This document shows positions 1 through 5,627 of a stretch of DNA of 8,705 nucleotides, in pieces. The notes under the pieces were generated by a model. It searched no databases and was not told where the DNA came from. It was given only the letters and a program-made list of their open reading frames with translations. This DNA comes from Candidatus Moraniibacteriota bacterium (GTDB lineage Bacteria; Patescibacteriota; Minisyncoccia; Moranbacterales; GCA-2747515). The stretch's first letter is position 1; each line of letters begins with the position of its first letter. Location of the stretch: positions 1 through 8,705 of the forward strand of contig JALVPE010000101.1 of NCBI GenBank assembly GCA_027031945.1, read 5' to 3'. Position numbers and translations under genes: made by a program.

Positions 1-81
1 TTTTTAATGATGTAATTGTAAAATAGTAATTTATTATATTATTCATTTAAAATTTGAAATTTAAAATTTAAAATTAATTTT

Positions 82-378
82 ATGAGTTTTACTATCGAAA
101 ACATATCATCAAATCCTGTTACAGCACTTCGCAGAGCTGGATACCAATACCAACACAAAACTGATCAAGGAGAAATGAGTTTTGTAAATCCCCTTGCACG
201 AGCTGGTTATCCTAGATTTCATATGTATGTAAAAACCCAAGGAAGAAATCTACATATCAGTTTTCACCTTGACCAAAAAAAACACACTTACGGCGATGAT
301 ACTCGCCATCATGGTGAATATGAAGAATCCCCAGCACTTAAACAAGAAGCTCAAAGAATCAAAAGTATTGTAAAATAA
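82..378 (+). CDS. Small conserved-type hypothetical protein (98 aa)
   Basis: A 98-residue cytoplasmic protein with no signal peptide, no membrane segment and no known domain that I can name. It is histidine-rich: H47 lies in GYPRFHMY (42-49), H58 and H62 in LHISFHLDQKK (57-67), and H76-H77 in HHGEY (76-80). The alternating pattern of the middle part suggests a small beta-rich fold. From memory, short proteins with GYPRFH, FHLDQK and H-x-GEY blocks recur as uncharacterised families in Patescibacteria genomes; I cannot verify this here. The ATG at 82 follows an AT-only leader with no Shine-Dalgarno sequence, like most genes in this window. It is transcribed alone and ends in a strong terminator at 396-433. 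The clustered histidines could bind metal, but no function is assigned. Confidence 0.8.
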   Translation: MSFTIENISSNPVTALRRAGYQYQHKTDQGEMSFVNPLARAGYPRFHMYVKTQGRNLHISFHLDQKKHTYGDDTRHHGEYEESPALKQEAQRIKSIVK

Positions 379-395
379 CATATCTCCCAAACATT

Positions 396-433
396 AAGGT
401 CCAGTCTTCGGAATCCGAAGGCTGGACCTTTTT
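396..433 (+). terminator. Intrinsic terminator of the 98-aa gene
   Basis: A 16-bp stem (396-411 with 415-430, one G-U pair) closes a 3-nt loop and runs straight into five T residues (429-433). It lies 17 nt after the TAA of the 98-aa gene. The opposite strand lacks a T-tract, so it should work only on plus-strand transcripts. Confidence 0.9.
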
Positions 434-445
434 ATTACATATATC

Positions 446-493
446 AAAAAAGAAAAACAGCGTTTCACCTATGCGAAAGTGAAACGCTGTTTT
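446..493 (-). terminator. Intrinsic terminator of the lipoprotein gene
   Basis: A perfect 15-bp inverted repeat (454-468 with 479-493) has a 10-nt loop. Read on the minus strand it is followed by TCTTTTTTG. It begins 4 nt after the stop codon of the minus-strand lipoprotein gene. It stands back to back with the plus-strand terminator at 396-433. Confidence 0.88.
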
Positions 494-497
494 GGGA

Positions 498-863
498 TTA
501 AAATTCTATGGAATTAATCCACCTGTTCATAAATTGACTAAAACTACGGCCAATTATTCTCTCAGGTGAATTATACCTGTCCCGATTTACATCACCGGTC
601 CAGATCTGTGCATTCTGCGCAGCCATTCTGTCATTTTGTAACATCTGCCTTACATTGGCATTGTGATCTCTCACAACCCGTTGCAAATGATTGTACTCAG
701 CTGGCGACATATGATATGCTGCATTTGGGTCAACTTGTAAATATGTCAGATTGACACCAGGTGCATTCATGCGCCCTCTATATGCCAGCTGAGGATTATT
801 TGCACAACCACCGAGAAACAAGCCACAAACCATAGCAACAACCAAAAAGGTATAATTTTTCAT
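498..863 (-). CDS. Small predicted lipoprotein, function unknown (121 aa)
   Basis: The N-terminus has a Lys2 followed by a hydrophobic stretch (about 5-17) and a lipobox L17-G18-G19-C20, so the product should be exported, lipidated on C20 and anchored in a membrane, leaving a mature chain of about 100 residues. That chain is polar and rich in Asn, Gln, Arg and Met, with no domain I recognise. The ATG at 863 is preferred over an in-frame TTG at 884 because a purine-rich AGAGGGGGG lies between them at normal ribosome-binding distance and the signal peptide starts cleanly at Met-Lys-Asn. Base composition stands out: 541-780 has about 44% G+C, against roughly 23-42% in four sampled 60-nt lines of the nrdA and methyltransferase genes. 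With its own consensus promoter and terminator it looks like a self-contained, possibly acquired unit. Confidence 0.78.
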   Translation of the reverse strand: MKNYTFLVVAMVCGLFLGGCANNPQLAYRGRMNAPGVNLTYLQVDPNAAYHMSPAEYNHLQRVVRDHNANVRQMLQNDRMAAQNAQIWTGDVNRDRYNSPERIIGRSFSQFMNRWINSIEF

Positions 864-934
864 AACATGCCCCCCTCTGAGCAAAAAAAAATTTAATTAA
901 TGTACAATATCACCAAATAATAAGGTAATATACA

Positions 935-963
935 AATGTAGCACATTTTTGTGTTTTTGTCAA
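935..963 (-). promoter_or_regulatory. Sigma70-type promoter of the lipoprotein gene
   Basis: On the minus strand a perfect -35 TTGACA (963-958) is followed after 17 nt by TACATT (940-935), which matches 4 of 6 -10 positions. Transcription would start near 928, leaving a leader of about 65 nt before the ATG at 863. Confidence 0.65.
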
Positions 964-965
964 CA

Positions 966-994
966 TTGCAAAATGCTGAAAAAATGCGTATACT
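966..994 (+). promoter_or_regulatory. Probable promoter of tRNA-Leu
   Basis: TTGCAA (966-971), a 17-nt spacer, then TATACT (989-994). The -35 box is back to back with the divergent lipoprotein -35 box, only 2 bp apart. The -10 box overlaps the palindrome at 990-1003, so anything bound there would cover the -10 and start region. Start would be near 1001, about 66 nt before the tRNA. Confidence 0.5.
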
Positions 995-1003
995 ACGTAG
1001 TAT
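990..1003. repeat. Palindrome copy 3 (14 bp, degenerate)
   Basis: The perfect palindrome atactacgtagtat equals the centre of the two longer palindromes at 7886-7911 and 8341-8378. Its right flank continues to resemble them (11 of 13 positions from the centre outward) while the left flank has diverged. It overlaps the -10 box of the predicted tRNA-Leu promoter and lies about 27 bp upstream of the lipoprotein -35 box. Confidence 0.75.
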
Positions 1004-1037
1004 TGTATTAAAAGCTTTTTAGTATTATTTACAAAAA

Positions 1038-1057
1038 ATTCCTGTCTTTACAGGAAT
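1038..1057. repeat. Short hairpin ahead of tRNA-Leu
   Basis: An 8-bp perfect stem, attcctgt/acaggaat, with a CTTT loop lies 9 nt before the tRNA. There is no T-tract, so it is not a terminator. Its form (ATTCC...GGAAT followed by GAC) resembles small dispersed intergenic palindromes seen in many bacteria (from memory). It could also fold in the tRNA precursor leader. Confidence 0.45.
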
Positions 1058-1066
1058 GACTACTGC

Positions 1067-1151
1067 GCTGAAGTGGCGGAATTGGTAGACGCGCTAGGTT
1101 TAGGCCCTAGTGGGAGTTAATCCCGTGGAGGTTCAAGTCCTCTCTTCAGCA
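1067..1151 (+). tRNA. tRNA-Leu (anticodon UAG)
   Basis: An 85-nt class II tRNA. Acceptor stem GCTGAAG (1067-1073) pairs fully with CTTCAGC (1144-1150) and A1151 is the discriminator base. The anticodon stem CTAGG/CCTAG encloses loop TTTAGGC (1099-1105), giving anticodon TAG at 1101-1103, which reads CUN leucine codons. A long variable arm (GGGA...TCCC) and a T arm (GGAGG, loop TTCAAGT, CCTCT) are typical of tRNA-Leu. The 3' CCA is not encoded (A1151 is followed by CAT), so a CCA-adding enzyme is needed. It is transcribed alone, with a promoter near 966-994 and a terminator at 1214-1260. Confidence 0.97.
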
Positions 1152-1213
1152 CATATATTATTAGTTAAAAGTAGCAAGTTATAAAGTTTAAAGTATTGAA
1201 GTAACATAAAAAT

Positions 1214-1260
1214 AAAACACGGTAATCTATTTTATAAATTATCGTGTTTTGTTTTTATTT
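1214..1260 (+). terminator. Intrinsic terminator after tRNA-Leu
   Basis: A 13-bp stem (1214-1226 with 1238-1250, one G-U pair) with an 11-nt loop is followed by GTTTTTATTT. It lies about 60 nt beyond the tRNA and closes that transcript. Confidence 0.82.
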
Positions 1261-1300
1261 AGTTCTTTTTATTAAATCTCAACCTAAGGAGTCTGTGCTA

Positions 1301-1648
1301 ATGAAAAAGTCCGCAACTGTTCAAGAAGCTTTACAAAAAGCCTGTATATATAAAAAGAAACCTCAAATCCCAAAAAAAATTGCCGAGCAATTTAAGGGAT
1401 GTACTCATTGTGAAATACGTGCATATCATCAGCGCATACGTCACAAGAAAAAAGGAGGAAAAACAAAAAAGAGCCGCAGAGTTCATGGATTTATATTTAT
1501 TTTTCTTGTACTCGATTCTGGTGATGTTATCGACAGACCTGTTCGGATTTTACACAAAAATAATCTAACTCGGCGTAATTTTGTCACGTTTGCGCAAAAA
1601 CTTACTGACAATACTGACCAAGTATTGTTACATGCACTAAGTAATTAA
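1301..1648 (+). CDS. Basic hypothetical protein (115 aa)
   Basis: No recognisable family. The start at 1301 is chosen because AAGGAG (1286-1291) sits 9 nt upstream; the longer reading from 1244 would begin inside the preceding terminator. The protein has a lysine-rich N-terminal half with a C34-T-H-C37 pair, then a very basic run (about 46-60: RIRHKKKGGKTKKSRR), a short hydrophobic patch FIFIFLV (64-70) and a C-terminal half ending LLHALSN. One CxxC is not enough for a typical zinc ribbon, though C15 and nearby histidines could contribute ligands. The basic stretch is compatible with nucleic-acid binding (inference only). It is monocistronic with its own terminator, and its strong ribosome-binding site differs from the Shine-Dalgarno-less genes of the nrd cluster. 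Confidence 0.65.
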   Translation: MKKSATVQEALQKACIYKKKPQIPKKIAEQFKGCTHCEIRAYHQRIRHKKKGGKTKKSRRVHGFIFIFLVLDSGDVIDRPVRILHKNNLTRRNFVTFAQKLTDNTDQVLLHALSN

Positions 1649-1651
1649 AAT

Positions 1652-1689
1652 AATACTCCTCACTTATAAAATAAGTGAGGAGTATTTTT
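1652..1689 (+). terminator. Intrinsic terminator of the 115-aa gene, possibly bidirectional
   Basis: A perfect 16-bp stem (1652-1667 with 1671-1686), a 3-nt loop and a T-tract (1685-1689), starting 4 nt after the TAA. On the minus strand the stem is followed by ATTTTAATT, so it may also stop nrdB transcripts that pass the weaker hairpins at 1693-1717 and 1766-1805. Confidence 0.88.
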
Positions 1690-1692
1690 ATC

Positions 1693-1728
1693 TTGAACAT
1701 ACCTGTGGTATGTTCAATGGTATGTTCA
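1693..1728. repeat. Three copies of a 10-bp unit, TGAACATACC
   Basis: TGAACATACC (1694-1703) is followed by two inverted copies GGTATGTTCA (1707-1716 and 1719-1728). The first pair extends to an 11-bp stem (1693-1703 with 1707-1717); the third copy could compete for the same partner. It lies in the convergent spacer between the 115-aa gene and nrdB. No T-tract follows on either strand. Confidence 0.6.
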
Positions 1729-1765
1729 TCAGTTATTTTTTCTTAAAATATTTATGATTTGGCAA

Positions 1766-1805
1766 AGACGCATCACGACTTGTCTTCCGATAGGGAGATG
1801 CGTCT
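1766..1805. repeat. Hairpin at the nrdB 3' end, AGACGCATC/GATGCGTCT
   Basis: A 9-bp perfect stem (1766-1774 with 1797-1805) with a 22-nt loop, flanked on the right by CTAC. It starts 7 nt past the nrdB stop codon. GTAGAGACGC...GCGTCTCTAC palindromes are known to me as abundant intergenic repeats in several phyla, notably cyanobacteria (from memory). On the minus strand only TTTGCC follows, so it would be a poor intrinsic terminator. Confidence 0.5.
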
Positions 1806-1811
1806 CTACAG

Positions 1812-2855
1812 CTAAAAATCCCAACTTCCATTCATGCTACTAGATTGTGTATAGTTTACTACTGTTGATTCAAAGAAATTTCCTTTGTCACTATTTGTGT
1901 CTTGAAGTCTGTCTAGATGTTTATATGGATTGTCTATTGCTTCTGGATAAATTGGTGTGAGTCCTAGTAGTTCCATTCTTTGATTAGCTAACCATCTTGT
2001 ATATTCTACTGTTGTTTTACTGTTAATTCCCGGTATTTTGTTTCCTAGTATATGTTTTCCCCATTCTATTTCTTGCTCTACTGCAGTTTTTGTCATAGAA
2101 CGAATTAATTTTTCATCATAAATCTCTGGAAATTCTTTTTGTATTTCTTTTATTATATTGGCAAATAGAGTAACATGTGTCAGCTCGTCTCTGCGAATAT
2201 ACGCTATCATCCGCCCTGTTGCAAGCATCTTTGTCTGATCAACGAGTGTATCAAAAAAAGCAAATCCATTATAAAAATATAGTGATTCCAAAAGGTAATT
2301 TGCCACAATTCCCTTGAAAAAAGTTTCATCTGTTGGACCATCTATAAAATCTTGATAAAGTTGTCCAATATATTTATTTCGTTTTAACAAAATCTTATCA
2401 TCACGCCAAAAATAATAAATTTCCTCTCTCTCTTCACCATCCACTACAGTTTCAAGAATTGTTGCATATGATTGTGAATGAATTGCTTCTTGATATGCCT
2501 GAATTGAAAGTATTAAATTTACTTCTGGTGAAGTGATGTAATCAGAAAAATTTGGTAGATTAACTGTTTGAATAGAATCAAGAAAAATTAAAAATGAAAG
2601 AATTCCCTTATATGCATGTCTTTCTTCTTTTGTTAAATCTTGATGAAACATTCGAGCATCATCTTTAAGCCCCGAAACTTTTTCAGGAACCCAAAAATTT
2701 CCTATCATCACTTGATAAAGTGATGTTGCCCACTGATACTTTGTGGCATTTAGTTGAAATAATCCTGTGGTATTTCCTTTTATAATTGTACGTTTTTCCA
2801 CCGCATCCTTTCCCTTTGGATTAAAGATTAGTCTTTTTTTAAATCGATTTTTCAT
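1812..2855 (-). CDS. nrdB: Class I ribonucleotide reductase, beta (radical-generating) subunit
   Basis: This subunit houses the metal-tyrosyl radical cofactor that NrdA uses to reduce ribonucleotides. At 347 residues it has normal length for the family. By hand alignment to E. coli NrdB all six metal ligands are present: D93 (LDSIQ), E123 and H126 (YQEAIHSQSY), E190 (LLESLYFYNGF), E224 and H227 (RRDELTHVT). The radical tyrosine is Y130, four residues after H126, as in classical tyrosyl-radical enzymes; nothing suggests a Phe-substituted class Ic form. The C-terminus NYTQSSSMNGSWDF fits the flexible tail that docks on NrdA, with Y335 a candidate for the radical-transfer tyrosine. It lies 32 nt downstream of nrdA across an AT-only spacer and is surely cotranscribed. 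There is no Shine-Dalgarno sequence before its ATG. The metal (Fe or Mn) cannot be told from sequence. Confidence 0.96.
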   Translation of the reverse strand: MKNRFKKRLIFNPKGKDAVEKRTIIKGNTTGLFQLNATKYQWATSLYQVMIGNFWVPEKVSGLKDDARMFHQDLTKEERHAYKGILSFLIFLDSIQTVNLPNFSDYITSPEVNLILSIQAYQEAIHSQSYATILETVVDGEEREEIYYFWRDDKILLKRNKYIGQLYQDFIDGPTDETFFKGIVANYLLESLYFYNGFAFFDTLVDQTKMLATGRMIAYIRRDELTHVTLFANIIKEIQKEFPEIYDEKLIRSMTKTAVEQEIEWGKHILGNKIPGINSKTTVEYTRWLANQRMELLGLTPIYPEAIDNPYKHLDRLQDTNSDKGNFFESTVVNYTQSSSMNGSWDF

Positions 2856-2887
2856 TTTTAATTTTTAATTATTAATTTTTAATTATT
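2856..2887 (-). other. AT-only nrdA-nrdB spacer
   Basis: All 32 bases are A or T, built from near-repeats of AATTAAAAATTAA. It contains no ribosome-binding site, hairpin or terminator, so nrdB translation must start from an unstructured A-rich leader. Similar AT-only sequence precedes the 98-aa gene at 46-81. Confidence 0.6.
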
Positions 2888-5515
2888 TTATCCAGAACAA
2901 CTTATACAAACATTTTCACTTTTCTGTTGCACTTCACCTGACAAGCTTCGGACATAATAAACTGTTTTTATCTTTTTCTCCCATGCTCTCATATAGTAAC
3001 TATATAATTGCTTCGGACTTGTGCGTGCCGGATCTATCATCCACTCAAAACTCACTGATTGATCAATCCACTTATAAATCTCTGCCATCATATCAATAAC
3101 ATCATTCATATCCATTGATACATACTCTTTGTAATACCAATAATTTTCTTTATTTAATTTTGGTGCTACACGAACTGTTGGCGCTGATAGATTAGTCTCC
3201 ACAAAATACCTCTTGTAAATTGGCAAAAGTGCTGCAGTTGTGCCAACCACTCCGGCAGTTGATGTATTCGGTGCTGGTGCTGTGTGGTATGCAAATCTCA
3301 CACCTGTTTTTTTCATATCTGCAAAAAGCTTTTTCCATTTTTCCGCTCTGTTTGTATTTTTAGTATACCACCCTTGTTTGCGTCCAAGTAATATACCCTT
3401 ACTATATTCACTACCCTTCCACAACTCATAATGACCTCGCTCTATTGCTAAATCTGCACTAGCTCTATATGTATAATATGTATATTTCTCAAATAATTTA
3501 TTTACTTCTTCTCTTGCTTTTGGTGTTTCATATGCAATTTTTCTAGTCGCTAAATATTCTGCTAATCCCAAATATCCAAGTCCCACACTCCTGTAGCGCA
3601 TTGCCGTACGCTGAGCTTCTTTGATGGGATAATAATTAAGCGTTATCACATTGTCCAATACTCGCATCACTGTTGGAATTACATCCGCTATCACTTTTTC
3701 TTCATAAACTTTTGCCACATTTATTGAAGCTAGATTACATACTACGAAGTCACCTGGCTCATACCTAATGACAATTTTGCCATCCTCTATCTCTTCTTCT
3801 ATAAATTTAGTAGGTGATGTATTTTGACAAATCTCAGTACAAAGCTGTGAAGAATAAATATTGCCGGCATGTTTATTAGGATTAACTGCATTTATAGTGT
3901 CACGCCAAAAGACATAAGGCATACCTGTTTCCACAGCAGTTTTCATAAATTTCTTAAACAACTCTTTTGCTTTTATGGTTTTTTTTAGCTTTAAATCATT
4001 ATCTTTTTCCAACTTTTCATAAAACTCATCAAATTCTTTACCAAAATAATCTTGTAATTTTTTACCATATTTTTCACTAATTTCATGTGGATCAAAAAGT
4101 GTCCATTCTTCATCATTTTGTACACGATGCATAAATATGTCTGGCATAGACACAGCTGGAAAAACATCAAAAGCCTTGGAGCGAATATCACCAGTTTCGG
4201 TTTGTAGATCCAAAAAATCATGTATATCTGCATGCCACACATCAAGCGTGACAGAAATTGCACCCAAACGAGAACCTAATTGATTGACAGCAATTGCTGT
4301 ATCGTTAACGATTTTTATCCAAGGATTTACTCCACCACTGGCACCATACACACCTCTTATCGCAGCACCTCTAGCACGAATATTACCCCAATACACCCCA
4401 ACACCCCCACCGAATTTGGAAATTTGTGCCATATTTTCAAAACTATGAAAAATTGCGCGTAAATCATCATCCACATTTGCTTTAAAACAACTTGAAAGTT
4501 GATGATAATTTGTTCGTGAATTTAACAATGTTGGAGTCGGCAGTGAAATTCTTTGTTCGCTACAGTGTTTGTATAACTTCATTGCAAAATCTAAACGGTT
4601 TTCTTCTGGTTCTGGAATCGCTAAAAATAACGCTACGGACATATACATCTCCTGTGGAAGTTCTTTTATAACGCCATTTGGATTTAATAAATACCTTTTA
4701 TCTAGTGATAATACTGTTGTGTACTCATACGCCTTGTCAGTATCTTCACTAAGCAATTTACCAGCTTTCAAAATATCTTCCTCAGAATAATATTTATAAA
4801 AATCTTTATAATACAAACCTTCTTTTATATACTCATCAAATAATGCTTTATATGCCTCTGGAGTATAAAGTTTTTTCATTGACATTTTACGATTACGTGT
4901 TGCCTGTTTGTATAAATTACTCACAAAAATCCTCGCAGCCACATGTTGCCAATGTGTATTTTCCACACTTACCAAGTCTATACAAGTTTTAATCATTAAT
5001 TTATTAATATCTTTGGTTTTAATATCTTGTACTATGTTTTTTTTAAAAGCTTCCATAAAAACCTTAAAAGTGCATTGTTTTTTGTATCCTACAGTAGCTC
5101 TGTCCAAAACTTTTTTGATTTTATTAACATTAAAATTTTCCCGTTTACCATTATCCTTAATTACTTTTAAGGTGTGTTGTTCAAATTGTTCTTGTAAATT
5201 TTGTTCTTTTTCTGCACGTTCTTCACTTTGTTTTGCACGATAAAGTATATAAGCCTTTACAACTTCATACTTATTTGCACTTACCAAATGTCTTTCAACT
5301 ACGTCTTGCACATCTTCTACTGTTGGCATCATTTCCTCACAATCATCATCAAAAGATTGTTCCAAATCATGAATAATTTCATTTGTTAAGGAAATTATAA
5401 ATTCCTTATCCAATTCACCAACTTCAATGCAAGCTTTTTCAATTGCAATTTCAATTCTTTTTCTATCAAAATCCACAACTTCTTTATTTCTTTTTTCTAT
5501 TTTTTTAATTGTCAT
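2888..5515 (-). CDS. nrdA: Class I ribonucleotide reductase, alpha (catalytic) subunit with two N-terminal ATP-cones
   Basis: Reduces ribonucleoside diphosphates to deoxy forms together with NrdB; 875 residues, longer than E. coli NrdA (761) because of an extra N-terminal domain. Order: ATP-cone 1 (about 3-95, KRNKEVVDFDRKRI), a charged linker, ATP-cone 2 (about 115-205, aligning with the single E. coli cone), then the ten-stranded barrel. Catalytic residues by hand alignment: C343 (SSC) and C593 (VVCNLAS) form the redox pair, C559 is the thiyl cysteine with E561 (QLCTEI), Y853-Y854 (TVYYVRS) continue radical transfer, and C870-x-x-C873 at the C-terminus is the shuttle to thioredoxin or glutaredoxin. 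GGGVGVYWGNIRARG and APNTSTAGVVG are family motifs. Q557 stands where E. coli has N437. Two cones imply overall activity control by ATP/dATP. There is no Shine-Dalgarno sequence at the ATG, and a structured leader lies upstream. Confidence 0.97.
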   Translation of the reverse strand: MTIKKIEKRNKEVVDFDRKRIEIAIEKACIEVGELDKEFIISLTNEIIHDLEQSFDDDCEEMMPTVEDVQDVVERHLVSANKYEVVKAYILYRAKQSEERAEKEQNLQEQFEQHTLKVIKDNGKRENFNVNKIKKVLDRATVGYKKQCTFKVFMEAFKKNIVQDIKTKDINKLMIKTCIDLVSVENTHWQHVAARIFVSNLYKQATRNRKMSMKKLYTPEAYKALFDEYIKEGLYYKDFYKYYSEEDILKAGKLLSEDTDKAYEYTTVLSLDKRYLLNPNGVIKELPQEMYMSVALFLAIPEPEENRLDFAMKLYKHCSEQRISLPTPTLLNSRTNYHQLSSCFKANVDDDLRAIFHSFENMAQISKFGGGVGVYWGNIRARGAAIRGVYGASGGVNPWIKIVNDTAIAVNQLGSRLGAISVTLDVWHADIHDFLDLQTETGDIRSKAFDVFPAVSMPDIFMHRVQNDEEWTLFDPHEISEKYGKKLQDYFGKEFDEFYEKLEKDNDLKLKKTIKAKELFKKFMKTAVETGMPYVFWRDTINAVNPNKHAGNIYSSQLCTEICQNTSPTKFIEEEIEDGKIVIRYEPGDFVVCNLASINVAKVYEEKVIADVIPTVMRVLDNVITLNYYPIKEAQRTAMRYRSVGLGYLGLAEYLATRKIAYETPKAREEVNKLFEKYTYYTYRASADLAIERGHYELWKGSEYSKGILLGRKQGWYTKNTNRAEKWKKLFADMKKTGVRFAYHTAPAPNTSTAGVVGTTAALLPIYKRYFVETNLSAPTVRVAPKLNKENYWYYKEYVSMDMNDVIDMMAEIYKWIDQSVSFEWMIDPARTSPKQLYSYYMRAWEKKIKTVYYVRSLSGEVQQKSENVCISCSG

Positions 5516-5557
5516 TTTTATCAGTATTTTAGTAATTAATAATCTACAAAGAATTTT

Positions 5558-5603
5558 GGGGTCAAAAGAAGAGGCAACTGCCTGCTTATGTGCAGATGCC
5601 CCC
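5558..5603 (-). promoter_or_regulatory. Candidate structured leader or attenuator of nrdA
   Basis: The 112-nt gap between the peroxiredoxin stop and the nrdA start holds a GC-rich island in AT-rich surroundings. On the minus strand it can fold as GGG (5603-5601) and GGCA (5600-5597), an inner CUGC-acauaa-GCAG hairpin (5595-5582), UGCC (5576-5573), a UCUUCUUUUGA bulge, then CCC closing the outer helix. The U-rich UCUUCUUUU right after UGCC could make the inner part a weak terminator, and the GGG/CCC pairing could compete with it. It ends about 42 nt before the nrdA ATG. I do not recognise a known riboswitch class. Confidence 0.4.
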
Positions 5604-5627
5604 TATTTGTATATAAACGATAATTGC

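Noticed and set aside
864..884. TTG start at 884 for the lipoprotein gene, adding 7 residues
   Set aside because: The added codons contain the purine-rich ribosome-binding site itself, and the signal peptide starts properly at the ATG at 863.
1244..1300. Earlier ATG at 1244 for the 115-aa protein
   Set aside because: It lies inside the stem of the tRNA-Leu terminator and has no ribosome-binding site; 1301 has AAGGAG at 9 nt.
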